A stretch of DNA of 64,000 nucleotides from Corynebacterium glyciniphilum AJ 3170 (GTDB lineage: Bacteria; Actinomycetota; Actinomycetes; Mycobacteriales; Mycobacteriaceae), in NCBI RefSeq assembly GCF_007673095.1, contig NZ_VDYZ01000010.1, forward strand, positions 62,001 to 126,000, given 5' to 3'. The stretch's first letter is position 1. Each line of letters opens with the position of its first letter. A program made the translations under genes and the position numbers. A model generated the notes under the pieces. That model did not search any database. It was not told the origin of the DNA and saw only the letters and a program-made list of their open reading frames with translations. Shown piece after piece: positions 34,579 through 42,604 of the stretch.

Positions 34579-34594
34579 CGTGAGGCGCCTCACG
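34579..34594. promoter_or_regulatory. 16-bp perfect palindrome between ABM and sigma genes
   Basis: CGTGAGGCGCCTCACG is a perfect palindrome in the 160-nt divergent region. A smaller inverted pair (GAGAC/GTCTC, about 34557-34574) lies next to it. Role unknown; an operator for an unlinked regulator is the simplest reading. Confidence 0.5.
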
Positions 34595-34656
34595 CTATTA
34601 CCGGCTACGTCGTCTCTACAGTGAGATCACTGTGTGTCGAGGTGGAAGGACAAAGG

Positions 34657-35580
34657 ATGCGGGACGAGGCGACGAGCACCGGGAACCCGGAGGCAGACCG
34701 TGGCGTCCTGTTGGGGTTGTCGTACCGACTGCTCGGGACGTTGTCTGATGCCGAGGATGCGGTACAGGAAACCTACGTCCGCTGGTACCGGATGAGTCCG
34801 CATCAGCGCCAGGAGGTTCGTTCACCGCGGGCGTGGCTGATCAAGACCGCGGGACGTATCGGGCTGGACATGCTGACCAGTGCCCGGGCGCGCCGGGAGA
34901 CCTACGTCGGGGAGTGGCTTCCAGAACCCGTACCTGGGGATGTGCCGTGGAACGATATACCCGGGCGCGCAGATGGGGAGGATCCGGCGGTCCAGCTGGT
35001 CCAGTCCGAGTCCGTGTCCATGGCGTTGATGGTGGTTCTGGGGACAATGACTCCGGCCGAGCGGGTGGTGTTTATCCTCCATGATGTCTTCGGGTTCACC
35101 TTCCCGGAGGTTTCCGAGGTGGTGGATCGCTCTCCGGCGGCATGCCGGCAGCTGGCCACATCGGCACGTCGGCGTGTGCGGCGTGAGCGGGTAGGTTCCA
35201 CGGTGGCGGCAGATGCGGAGGAGCATTCGCGGATCGTGCGATCGTTCCGCCGGGCCTGGAGTGCGGGGGATGTGGCCGGTCTGGTCCAGATATTGGATCC
35301 ACAGGTGACGGCGGTGACCGATGGCGGTGGAGTGGTGTCGGCGTCGATTGCACCGTTGCGTGGAGCGCAGGATGCGGCGAAGTTCTTCGTCGGGGCTTTG
35401 ACGAGGCAGCCCGGACTGGTGATCGTGGAGGACCAGGTCAACGGGCAACCTGGGCTGGTGGCATCGCATGAGGGTCGGGTGGTCGCGGTGGTCAGCCTGC
35501 TGGTCGACGGCGGACGGGTCGTTGAAGCGTGGGCGGTGCGTAACCCGGAGAAACTTGTAGCGTGGAACCACGGTGAGTGA
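34657..35580 (+). CDS. ECF41-like sigma factor with SnoaL-like C-terminal domain
   Basis: A 307-aa protein. The sigma-2 part is LLGLSYRLLGTLSDAEDAVQETYVRW, sigma-4 is FILHDVFGFTFPEVSEVVDRSPAACRQL, and the linker carries EWLPEPV. The C-terminal SnoaL-like regulatory domain shows the ECF41 motifs DGGGVVSAS and NPEKL. No anti-sigma gene is expected, since the extension itself controls activity in this group. The last codons (WNHGE) are odd: a second copy of the preceding 44 bp at 37108 would end WNQCK. Confidence 0.85.
   Translation: MRDEATSTGNPEADRGVLLGLSYRLLGTLSDAEDAVQETYVRWYRMSPHQRQEVRSPRAWLIKTAGRIGLDMLTSARARRETYVGEWLPEPVPGDVPWNDIPGRADGEDPAVQLVQSESVSMALMVVLGTMTPAERVVFILHDVFGFTFPEVSEVVDRSPAACRQLATSARRRVRRERVGSTVAADAEEHSRIVRSFRRAWSAGDVAGLVQILDPQVTAVTDGGGVVSASIAPLRGAQDAAKFFVGALTRQPGLVIVEDQVNGQPGLVASHEGRVVAVVSLLVDGGRVVEAWAVRNPEKLVAWNHGE
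35527..35570 (+). repeat. 44-bp direct repeat, left copy (sigma 3' end)
   Basis: Starts GCGTGGGCGGTGCGTAACCC and lies in the last 18 codons of the sigma gene. Identical over 44 nt to 37108-37151, with weaker similarity for about 15 nt more. Confidence 0.93.
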
Positions 35581-35584
35581 TGCG

Positions 35585-35650
35585 GACGAACCGCTTGGAC
35601 ATGGTGTACTGCAATTCGATGTAGTACAGCACCAGCCGCTGACCGGCTGT
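35585..35650. other. AbiE upstream spacer
   Basis: Contains a loose inverted repeat (GGTGTACT...AGTACAGCACC, about 35603-35633). No gene is visible before the abiEi promoter. Confidence 0.4.
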
Positions 35651-35684
35651 GTCACAACACTACCGTTTTCGGTATAGTTGTGAC
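35651..35684. promoter_or_regulatory. abiE promoter with inverted-repeat operator
   Basis: GTCACAACACTACCG (35651-35665) and CGGTATAGTTGTGAC (35670-35684) match as an inverted repeat at 13 of 15 positions. The -10 TATAGT (35673-35678) lies inside the right arm, 6 nt before the ATG, so the mRNA is leaderless. AbiEi proteins are known to bind inverted repeats at their own promoter. Confidence 0.75.
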
Positions 35685-36227
35685 ATGAATGCCGACGCGA
35701 AGTACCGGGAGATCGTGCGGGAGATTGCACTCGATCACTACGGGTATGTCACAACTCGTGAAGCGACCCAAGCTGGGGTGCCCGCTGTGGAACTGCCCAA
35801 GCTTGCCGCACGCGGCGGCCTGGAAAACGTCGCTTACGGTCTCTACCGCGTGCCGGATATTCCGCCGACGGCCTACGACCAGTTCGCTGAAGCGCTCCTG
35901 CGGGTCGGTGAGGGGGCTTATTTGCATGGTGAATCCACGCTCGCGTTGTTCGGTCTCGCAGACGTCAATCCACGGCGGATCAAGGTAGCTGTCCGCCGCC
36001 GTGCCCGTCCCACACTGCCGCCGTTCGTCGAGATGACACGGGTGACGAACGAGGAGCGCACGACATTCTATGAGGGGCTGCGGGCTCAGCCGGTTGTGGA
36101 CGCTATCCTCGAATGTCGAGGTCGCATCGGGACCGAGCGTCTTCTGGACGCTGCCAGGCAAGCACGTGGCGAAGGGCTGTTGACCACCACCGAGTGGCAG
36201 CAGGTGAAGAAAGGGGTTCGACCGTGA
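35685..36227 (+). CDS. abiEi: AbiEi-type antitoxin
   Basis: A 180-aa protein starting MNADAKYREIVREIALDHYG. The N-terminal winged HTH (YVTTREATQAGVPAVELPKLAARGGLENVAYGLYRVP) is characteristic of AbiEi antitoxins, followed by the alpha/beta domain with HGESTLALFGL. AbiEi represses the operon and protects from AbiEii by means of a type IV relation (no tight complex). Start is leaderless; the end overlaps abiEii as GTGA. Confidence 0.85.
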   Translation: MNADAKYREIVREIALDHYGYVTTREATQAGVPAVELPKLAARGGLENVAYGLYRVPDIPPTAYDQFAEALLRVGEGAYLHGESTLALFGLADVNPRRIKVAVRRRARPTLPPFVEMTRVTNEERTTFYEGLRAQPVVDAILECRGRIGTERLLDAARQARGEGLLTTTEWQQVKKGVRP

Positions 36228-37054
36228 ATTACACTGCCATGCCGACAAGCGTGCGTTCTCTTGAGCAGCGCATCCGCAACGTGGAGGGTAGTGACGGGCT
36301 CGCACTGCGGCGTCGTGTCGGAATGGCACTGGTCGTCGTTGGCCAGATGCTGCCCGACGGAGCGATCAAGGGTGGCAGCGCGATGGCGTTGCGCTACGGG
36401 CGAGGTACGCGGTTCACTCAAGACCTCGATGCCGCGAGAGTCCAGCCGATTGCGAGATTCCGCAGCGACTTTGAGGACGCTCTTTCTGTTGGGTGGTCAG
36501 GGTTTACCGGAAGGCTGGTCGAGAAGTCGCCACCCCGTCCACCGGCGGTGCCTAGGGCGTATGTCATGCAGCCTTTCGAAGTGAAGATCGACTATCGGGG
36601 ACGGCCATGGTGCACCGTGAAGTTCGAGCTGGGTCATAATGAGATCGGTGACGCTGACGAGCCCGAGTACCAACTCTCCCCGGATCTAGTCCAACTCTTC
36701 ATGGAGGTCGGGCTCGAAGCGCCGAAGCCCGTGGCTGTCATGCGATCTGACCATCAGGTCGCGCAGAAGCTCCACGCCGTTTCGAGTGTAGGAAGCGAGC
36801 GGGCGCACGATCTCGTCGATCTCCAACTTCTCGACAAGGGTGAAGACCTCGATCTCGCTCAGGTGGCAGGGACGTGTTCGCGGCTCTTCGACTATCGCCG
36901 CCAGCAGGCATGGCCACCCATCATCACGCCTGGTACTCGGTGGGACACACTGTATATCGAAGCCACTGATGGTCTCGATGTTCTCCCGGTTGTCGAGGAA
37001 GCGGTGGCCTGGGTGAACAACTTCGTCCAGCGTATCGTAGCGTCGATGGACTAG
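36224..37054 (+). CDS. abiEii: AbiEii-type nucleotidyltransferase toxin
   Basis: A 276-aa protein with a GTG start overlapping abiEi. KGGSAMALRYGRGTRFTQDLDAA at about residues 49-71 holds the nucleotidyltransferase GGS and DLD motifs of AbiEii; FEVKIDYRGRPW and AQKLHAVSSVGSERAHDLVDL are the later conserved segments. AbiEii is a nucleotidyltransferase (GTP-preferring in studied members) that halts growth during phage infection. All visible catalytic motifs are intact. Confidence 0.86.
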   Translation: MNYTAMPTSVRSLEQRIRNVEGSDGLALRRRVGMALVVVGQMLPDGAIKGGSAMALRYGRGTRFTQDLDAARVQPIARFRSDFEDALSVGWSGFTGRLVEKSPPRPPAVPRAYVMQPFEVKIDYRGRPWCTVKFELGHNEIGDADEPEYQLSPDLVQLFMEVGLEAPKPVAVMRSDHQVAQKLHAVSSVGSERAHDLVDLQLLDKGEDLDLAQVAGTCSRLFDYRRQQAWPPIITPGTRWDTLYIEATDGLDVLPVVEEAVAWVNNFVQRIVASMD

Positions 37055-37107
37055 GAATCCCTGAAACGGTCGCTTAACGCAAGACCGGCCTATTGTCGCC
37101 TCCCGCG

Positions 37108-37151
37108 GCGTGGGCGGTGCGTAACCCGGAGAAACTTGTAGCGTGGAACCA
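37108..37151 (+). repeat. 44-bp direct repeat, right copy
   Basis: Identical to 35527-35570. Read in the sigma frame it continues to WNQCK and TGA at 37159, which looks like the native sigma C-terminus now cut off from its gene. Confidence 0.92.
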
Positions 37152-37186
37152 GTGTAAGTGAAGCGAATGAGGGGAGGATCTGGTTC

Positions 37187-37621
37187 ATGATCGAGGAGGG
37201 AACAGGGTTTTACGCGGTTCCGAGTTCGGTGAAAGTGGTGGTCCTCGCCGCTGGGAACGCAGGTGGGAAGGTCTTGCTCGGACTTAATGGCAGAGGGGAG
37301 TGGGAGTTGCCTGGTGGGTGGCCGGATAAGCAGGACGTGACCCTGGCGGATACCGCGGCTCGGGAGGTGCTGGAGGAGTCAGGAATCGTTCTTGATAATG
37401 ATCCCGTACTCGTCGGTGCCGAACTTTTCTCCCCGGTGCCGGGGCGCCAGGTGACTCTGGTCTGCCTCGCAACCCGACTGGATACTGCAGAGGCACCGAC
37501 ACCCAGTTCGGAGCACAAGGACGTGCGATGGTTCGGGGTGGACGCGCTGCCTTCGAATCTTCCCGCGGTGTACCGGGGGTTCATCGACGGCGCTGCACGG
37601 CAGGAAGCAAGAGCGAGATGA
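37187..37621 (+). CDS. NUDIX hydrolase
   Basis: A 144-aa protein with the Nudix box GWPDKQDVTLADTAAREVLEESGI at about residues 45-68 (REVLEESG is the metal-binding core). It hydrolyses nucleoside diphosphates linked to another moiety; substrate unknown. GGGGAGG lies before the ATG. It probably once sat directly after the sigma gene, from which it is now separated by the AbiE unit. Confidence 0.86.
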   Translation: MIEEGTGFYAVPSSVKVVVLAAGNAGGKVLLGLNGRGEWELPGGWPDKQDVTLADTAAREVLEESGIVLDNDPVLVGAELFSPVPGRQVTLVCLATRLDTAEAPTPSSEHKDVRWFGVDALPSNLPAVYRGFIDGAARQEARAR

Positions 37622-37640
37622 GAGCGTATTCCGTCCGAGA

Positions 37641-37678
37641 AGGCCGCGACGACGAGATCTATCCCGCCGTCACGGCCT
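37641..37678. terminator. Terminator-like hairpin between convergent genes
   Basis: AGGCCGCGACG (37641-37651) pairs with CGTCACGGCCT (37668-37678) at 10 of 11 positions. Between the NUDIX (+) and MFS (-) genes, so probably bidirectional. No U-tract. Confidence 0.5.
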
Positions 37679-37718
37679 GTTCAGTGTGGATCGTGGTTGG
37701 TGCTGTCGTGCTGCGGCG

Positions 37719-39173
37719 TCAAGCAGCCAGCGGTACGGCCTCCGGAGCTGCTTCGGACGACTCCTTCTCCTTAGGCAGATGCAGGAACGCGCCGAGCAGT
37801 ATCGCCGCAACCAGCGCGATGGCGGCGTTGACACCGATCGCCAGCTGCAAACCGGGCAGCAGGGTTGCTGCGACCATACCTGTGGCGATGGCTGACATGA
37901 CTGGGGTGCCCAGGGCGATACCGACCTGCTGACTCATGGTCACCAACCCCGTTGCCAGCCCCTGCTGGTGGGCCGGCACACCTGCGGTGGAGGTCACGGT
38001 GTAGCCGACGATAGCCACCAGGTTCGCCACACCACCGAGGAACGTGAGGATCAACAGGGGGGTCAGCCAGCCGTGGCTCTCCTCGGCGAACGCCAGAGGG
38101 GCGGTCGCGGCAGCCTGGACGAGAAGACCAATGACAATCGCGGTCTTCGGGTTGGTCTTACCGATGATCCTTGGGGCAATGAGACCACCGATGACGGTAC
38201 CGATACCGAGAACACCGAGGATCAGTCCCGCAGCGATCGCGCTGTAGCCGAGGATCTGCTGCAGGTACAGGGTCAGCAGGAAGACCAGCGACGTGAACGT
38301 ACCGAAGGCGAGGAGCCCGGCGGTGTTGCCCCAACCGATGTTGGACCGCTTGAGCAGGGAAGGCGCCACGAGAGGCTCCGTGACGCGTCCTTCGATCGAC
38401 AGGAACACGGCGATCAGAACGACGGCGGCGACGATCGGGCCCCAGGTACCCGGGTGCGTCCACCCCTGGTGACCGGCGGTGTCGATACCGAAGACCAGGG
38501 CGACAAGAGCCAGTGTGATGGTGATCGCGCCGGGGACGTCGAGCTTCGGGCGGGCGTCGGACGCCGGCTCGCGCAGGACGAAGGGGGCGATGATGATCAC
38601 GGCGACGGCAACGACGACGTTGATGAAGAAGGCCCAGCGCCAGGACACCGCACCGGTGAGCAGGCCACCGAGGACGGAACCTGCGGTGAAACCGGCAGCC
38701 ATGAGCGCTCCGTTGAGGCCGAGCGCCTTGGACCGGGCGGGTCCTTCCGGGAACATGGTGGTCATCAGCGACAATGCGGCGGGAATGACCATGGCACTGG
38801 CGATACCCTGACCGACGCGGGCGGCGAGCAGCAGGACGGGCTCGGTGGCCAGTCCGCCGGCGAGCGAGGATAGCCCGAGCAGGACGATACCGATCATAAA
38901 CAGCTTCTTGCGACCGAAGAGATCGGCCACGCGGCCGAAGAACAGGGTGAACCCGGCGGCACACAGGGCGAAGGCGGTGACGATCCACTGCAGGGACGCC
39001 GTGGCGAAACCGAGCTCAGAGCCGATGTGCGGCAGAGCCACATTCAGGATCGAGAAGTCCACCGCGAGGGTGAAGTTGGCGGTCAGCAGGACGACCATCG
39101 CGATCTTCTGCGCGGCAGTGAAGCGTTCGGTGGGGGACGGGATGGGTGGGTGTAATGTCTCTGTGTTTCTCAT
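37719..39173 (-). CDS. MFS transporter, DHA2 family (14 helices)
   Basis: A 484-aa protein starting MRNTETLHPPIPSPTERFTA. TM1 NFTLAVDFSILNVALPHIG, loop GRVADLFGRKKLFMIG and the later TAGSVLGGLLTGAVSWRWAF are typical of EmrB/QacA drug-proton antiporters. The frame upstream of 39173 is not hydrophobic and was left out. A divergent MmyB-type regulator lies 134 nt away, with the inverted repeat GGTTGCCTA/TAGGCAACC in the shared promoter. Confidence 0.87.
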   Translation of the reverse strand: MRNTETLHPPIPSPTERFTAAQKIAMVVLLTANFTLAVDFSILNVALPHIGSELGFATASLQWIVTAFALCAAGFTLFFGRVADLFGRKKLFMIGIVLLGLSSLAGGLATEPVLLLAARVGQGIASAMVIPAALSLMTTMFPEGPARSKALGLNGALMAAGFTAGSVLGGLLTGAVSWRWAFFINVVVAVAVIIIAPFVLREPASDARPKLDVPGAITITLALVALVFGIDTAGHQGWTHPGTWGPIVAAVVLIAVFLSIEGRVTEPLVAPSLLKRSNIGWGNTAGLLAFGTFTSLVFLLTLYLQQILGYSAIAAGLILGVLGIGTVIGGLIAPRIIGKTNPKTAIVIGLLVQAAATAPLAFAEESHGWLTPLLILTFLGGVANLVAIVGYTVTSTAGVPAHQQGLATGLVTMSQQVGIALGTPVMSAIATGMVAATLLPGLQLAIGVNAAIALVAAILLGAFLHLPKEKESSEAAPEAVPLAA

Positions 39174-39247
39174 GTGTCCCAGCATCGTGGGAGGCGACAA
39201 GGGTAACCAGAGCCCTGATGTGCGTGGTCTGGGGTCAGCTGGCCTGA

Positions 39248-39296
39248 GGTTGCCTAGCACTGACAGGGGTAGGCAACCATCGGCCAGGTAGGCAAC
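39248..39296. promoter_or_regulatory. MmyB-type regulator operator (MFS/regulator side)
   Basis: GGTTGCCTA (39248-39256) and TAGGCAACC (39270-39278) form a perfect inverted repeat, with a third half-site TAGGCAAC (39289-39296). GGTTGCCTAGCAC is repeated exactly at 43474-43486 upstream of the SDR operon. Confidence 0.78.
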
Positions 39297-39306
39297 AATA
39301 GGTTGT

Positions 39307-40176
39307 ATGAACACACCACAGTCGTTGCAGGCAGGCGGTCCGGTCACCGAGCTGGGGGAGTTCCTGCGGTCACGTCGCGACCGCATCAGCCCTGACGACG
39401 CCGGGATCAACAGCTACGGACGCCGCCGCGTCCCAGGCCTACGGCGCGAGGAACTCGCCCAGTTGGCGGGAGTGTCGGTGACGTACCTGACCCGGTTGGA
39501 GCAGGGGCAGTCGCAGAATGCCTCTGACGCGATCATCGACGCCCTTGCCCGCGCCCTGCAGCTCGACGCCGATGAGCGGGCACACCTTTATGCCCTGGCA
39601 CACCCCGCCCCGGTGAAGCGTCCGCGGTCCGCGGTGAAGCCGGAGGTCGCCAAACCGGGCGCTGAGCGTCTGCTGCATTCGATGGGGGACGTCCCGGCGG
39701 TGCTGTTGGGCAGGTTCAACGACATCCTCGCGTGGAACCACTCCGGTCACCTGCTGCTGGCCGGCCACCTGGACTGTGACGCCCCGTCGCGCGTCGAGTA
39801 CCGGCCGAACCAGCTGAAGCTGTTGTTCCTGGACGAGCACGTCCGCGATCTCTACGTCGACTGGGAGGACGAGGCCGCTCTCGCCGTTGCCTCGTTGCGC
39901 TATGTCGCCGCGCAGTTCGCCGACGACCGGCGCCTGGCAGAGTTGGTCGGGGAGCTGAGCATGAACAGTCCGGAGTTCGCGCGGCTGTGGGCCGGTCATG
40001 ACGTTCGTCTGTGCACCAACGGAGCCAAACGATTCCGCCATCCCGAGGTCGGTGAGATGACGTTGGACTACGAGGTGCTGCATCTGCCTGAGGGCAACGG
40101 CCAACGCATCCTCACCCATACCGCGGAACCGGGAAGTGCGTCCTTCGCAGCGCTGCGCCTGCTCACTGCTGTGTAA
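39307..40176 (+). CDS. XRE/MmyB-type transcriptional regulator
   Basis: A 289-aa protein. HTH at about residues 15-75 (RVPGLRREELAQLAGVSVTYLTRLEQGQ) and the C-terminal MmyB-like ligand domain (VLLGRFNDILAWNHSGHLLL, then RLWAGHDVRLCTNGAKRFRHPEVGEMTLDYEVL). It lies between the exporter and the oxidoreductase operon, which share its likely operator. MmyB-like proteins bind small ligands, possibly fatty-acid-like; the ligand here is unknown. Confidence 0.87.
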   Translation: MNTPQSLQAGGPVTELGEFLRSRRDRISPDDAGINSYGRRRVPGLRREELAQLAGVSVTYLTRLEQGQSQNASDAIIDALARALQLDADERAHLYALAHPAPVKRPRSAVKPEVAKPGAERLLHSMGDVPAVLLGRFNDILAWNHSGHLLLAGHLDCDAPSRVEYRPNQLKLLFLDEHVRDLYVDWEDEAALAVASLRYVAAQFADDRRLAELVGELSMNSPEFARLWAGHDVRLCTNGAKRFRHPEVGEMTLDYEVLHLPEGNGQRILTHTAEPGSASFAALRLLTAV

Positions 40177-40238
40177 CGGCTATTGTGCGCACTGATGCGC
40201 GTCGCCGAGTCGCGTCGGGACGCTACCACCGGCCGGCG

Positions 40239-40303
40239 TGAGCCAGGTGCCAGAATCGGTCACCGCGGCCCCTCCGATCCGACCGATTTTGGCACCTGGC
40301 TTA
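40239..40303. repeat. Dispersed palindromic element, copy 2
   Basis: Arms at 40239-40261 and 40281-40303 (core GCCAGGTGCCAGAATCGGTC, 19 of 20 matching). Same sequence family as 30447-30499. It sits between convergent genes, where it may also work as a terminator. Confidence 0.72.
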
Positions 40304-40320
40304 CGCAGAACCCAGAAAGC

Positions 40321-41238
40321 TCAGTCGGCGAATTGTTCGGCCAGTAGCCGGTAGGAGGTCAACCGGTCGTCCGGGTCGCTGGTGAGCGTGTTGACCATGA
40401 TTTCGTCCGCGCCATGGTCCCTGGCGACGTCGTGAAGCCGCTGAGCTACCACGTCCGGAGTGCCTGCGATGATCGCCGTGGACCGGGCCTTCGCCCGGGT
40501 GCGTTCCGCGTCCGACCACTGGTGGGCTGCGGTGGCATCGACGGACGGAACCGGCCCGTCGTATCCGAGGTCCTTCCGGGCGCGCCACAACAACATGGCA
40601 TCGGCGAGCTGCTGTGCTCGGTCAGGGTCTTCGGCGGTGACCGCCCGTACCGCCAGCACCGTATGGGGACGGTGATCCTTCGCCGTCGAGGCCTCCCGGT
40701 AGGCGGCGGTGGCCTTCTCTCCATCGCGCAGGACGAAGAAGTGCCCGTGCGCGTAACCTGCGCCGAGGCCTCCTGCCAGAGGTGCCGCCGAACCACCGGC
40801 ACCGAGAACCCACACCCTCCCGTCCGGCTCACCGGGCACGGCGGGGTGCTCGGCGCCCAGTGATCCCACGAGGGCATGGATCTTCTCCGCGTAGGCGGGA
40901 TCATCCAGAGCGGCCCTGCCGACCCCGGTGTCCACCCGGTCGCCGTGGACCATGCCGAGCAGGCCCATCACCTCGATGACCTTCGTCGCCTGGTATCGGG
41001 GCAGCAGAATGCCACCGGTGCCGACGCGGATCGTCGCCGTACGTTCGAGTGCCAGTGCGGCCATCATCTCCGGGGCGGGGCTGGCGAATGAGGCGGAGCG
41101 GTGATGCTCGGCGAACCAGATGCGATGGTAGCCCAGCACTTCGACCTCTTGTGCCAGGCGCAGACTACTGGCGAGCGCATCTGCTGGAGTCGGGGTGTGG
41201 TCGGTGACGGGGACCTGGTCGAGGACGGAGAGCCTCAT
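40321..41238 (-). CDS. LLM-class flavin-dependent oxidoreductase
   Basis: A 305-aa luciferase-like protein starting MRLSVLDQVPVTDHTPTPAD, with FAEHHRSASFASPAPEMM in the barrel, GTGGILLPRYQATKVIE and GRAALDDPAYAEKI. F420- or FMNH2-dependent oxidoreduction; substrate unknown. Last gene of a four-gene minus-strand operon. Its start overlaps the previous gene by ATGA. Confidence 0.84.
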   Translation of the reverse strand: MRLSVLDQVPVTDHTPTPADALASSLRLAQEVEVLGYHRIWFAEHHRSASFASPAPEMMAALALERTATIRVGTGGILLPRYQATKVIEVMGLLGMVHGDRVDTGVGRAALDDPAYAEKIHALVGSLGAEHPAVPGEPDGRVWVLGAGGSAAPLAGGLGAGYAHGHFFVLRDGEKATAAYREASTAKDHRPHTVLAVRAVTAEDPDRAQQLADAMLLWRARKDLGYDGPVPSVDATAAHQWSDAERTRAKARSTAIIAGTPDVVAQRLHDVARDHGADEIMVNTLTSDPDDRLTSYRLLAEQFAD

Positions 41239-41756
41239 GCCGACCGCCTCTCGGTGGCGGGGTGGACGGCCGGGATGATCCGCCAGTCACCACCGACCTG
41301 GAAGACCAGGTTGTGGATGTCTGCCGCGGCGATGGTGCGCAGCACCGGTACCAGCTCATCGGCATGCTCCGGGCTGGCGACGTTCAGGGGCCATTCGCCG
41401 ATGGTGGCACCGCGCAGGTGGGGATGGTGGAATCCGGCGCCGTAGGTCGCGATGAGGCTGACCGGCGCCAGTTTCGCCGCGCGTTGCTCCGGCCAGGTCA
41501 GCAACCACGAGGAGAGCAGGCCACCGCGCTGGTCGCGGTGCAGGCCGGTCACCTCGATCTTGCCGGTGCCGGCGAGCAGGTGGTCGTTGAACTCGACGAG
41601 AACCTGTCGGGCCGGCCCATCGAGAAGCTGTACGGCCTCGGTGAACGCAGATTCTTTGCCGGCACGGGTGATGTGGCCGAAGTGGTTACCGTCGCGGAGA
41701 TCGATGAAGTGGCGGGTCAGTGCTTCCAGCGGGGCGGGAGCGGTTGTGGTGGTCAT
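41235..41756 (-). CDS. Hypothetical protein in the SDR/LLM operon
   Basis: A 173-aa soluble protein starting MTTTTAPAPLEALTRHFIDLRDGNHFGHITRA. A family could not be recognised; the sequence shows mixed alpha/beta character (SLIATYGAGFHHPHLRGATIGEWPL). Its start and stop overlap both neighbours by 4 nt, so it must be translated together with the hydrolase and LLM genes and probably works in the same reaction path. Confidence 0.7.
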   Translation of the reverse strand: MTTTTAPAPLEALTRHFIDLRDGNHFGHITRAGKESAFTEAVQLLDGPARQVLVEFNDHLLAGTGKIEVTGLHRDQRGGLLSSWLLTWPEQRAAKLAPVSLIATYGAGFHHPHLRGATIGEWPLNVASPEHADELVPVLRTIAAADIHNLVFQVGGDWRIIPAVHPATERRSA

Positions 41757-42595
41757 GGGAGTTTTCCTTCCAGGTAGTGGTGGGATCGATGTTGGTCGCG
41801 GTCACCGCTGAGCTCGTTGAGCCTGGTGACGACGGCGGGTAGGACGAGTCCGGTGGGGTCGAGGATGTCGGCGTGCCCGGTGTTCGGCACCGTGCGTAGT
41901 GCCACCTGCACGCCGTCGTCCTGCAGCCGGGCGGCGTAGGCGCGCACGTCGTCGCGCACCGGGTCGTCGGCGCCGACGATGAGGGACACCGACGCCAACC
42001 CGGTGAGGCTGTCGGCTTGCAGGGGAGTGGTGGGGACGGACCGGGGCGATGTGTGATCGCCCAGCCACAGCCGCCAGGCGGTCACGAGGCCTGGACGATC
42101 AGGTGGCACTCCTGGTGCGCCGCGGTAGGACGCACGGGAACATTCAGGGTCCAGGGGCGGGTAGGCCAGTAGTTGCGGTGGCACCCGATCGCCGGTGTTC
42201 CGGCGTGTCAGGGCAGCGAGGGCGGCGATCGTCCCGCCGGCGCTGTCACCACCGACGACGATCGGCAGGCCGTCCGTCTGTTGCTCAGCCCAATCGAGCG
42301 CGGCGAGTGTGTCGAGAACCGCCGCCGGATGGTGGTGGCCGGGGGCGAGACGGTAGTCGACGGAGACAACCGCCCACCCAGACAATGCGGCGATCCTGCC
42401 GGTGAGGGGTGCCCACTGGCGGGCGGACCCGTACTGCCAGGACCCTCCGTGTGCCCAGACCAGCCAGCCTCGTGGCTGGTCGGGATGGTGTACGAGGAGC
42501 GGAACGTGGGTCCCGTCGGACGTCGGAGAGTACTCCCACCGGGTCTGCACCCGGATAACGACCCGGCTACCGACGTGGGGTTCTGTGGGGCTCAT
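41753..42595 (-). CDS. Alpha/beta hydrolase (HSL/GDXG type)
   Basis: A 280-aa protein with the oxyanion HGGSW at about residue 49, the nucleophile elbow GGDSAGGT near 115, the acid in VGADDPVRDD and the histidine in NTGHADIL. These are the HSL-type esterase motifs. Ester substrate unknown. Second gene of the operon, 9 nt after the SDR gene. Confidence 0.85.
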   Translation of the reverse strand: MSPTEPHVGSRVVIRVQTRWEYSPTSDGTHVPLLVHHPDQPRGWLVWAHGGSWQYGSARQWAPLTGRIAALSGWAVVSVDYRLAPGHHHPAAVLDTLAALDWAEQQTDGLPIVVGGDSAGGTIAALAALTRRNTGDRVPPQLLAYPPLDPECSRASYRGAPGVPPDRPGLVTAWRLWLGDHTSPRSVPTTPLQADSLTGLASVSLIVGADDPVRDDVRAYAARLQDDGVQVALRTVPNTGHADILDPTGLVLPAVVTRLNELSGDRDQHRSHHYLEGKLP

Positions 42596-42604
42596 GGGTC
42601 GGCC

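Larger units (their letters stand above)
35527..37107 (+). mobile_element. AbiE module bracketed by 44-bp direct repeats (possible mobile cassette)
   Basis: The 1581-bp unit contains one repeat copy, the abiE promoter region, abiEi and abiEii, then the second repeat copy. Integration that duplicates the 3' end of a host gene is the hallmark of site-specific elements. No integrase or transposase is present, so it would have to move in trans, or it arose by recombination or by decay of a duplicated sigma gene. Confidence 0.5.

Noticed and set aside
35650..35656. TGTCACA as an ECF41 promoter for abiE
   Set aside because: The sequence matches the ECF41 -35, but no CGTC lies 16 nt further on. It is better explained as the outer end of the AbiEi operator.
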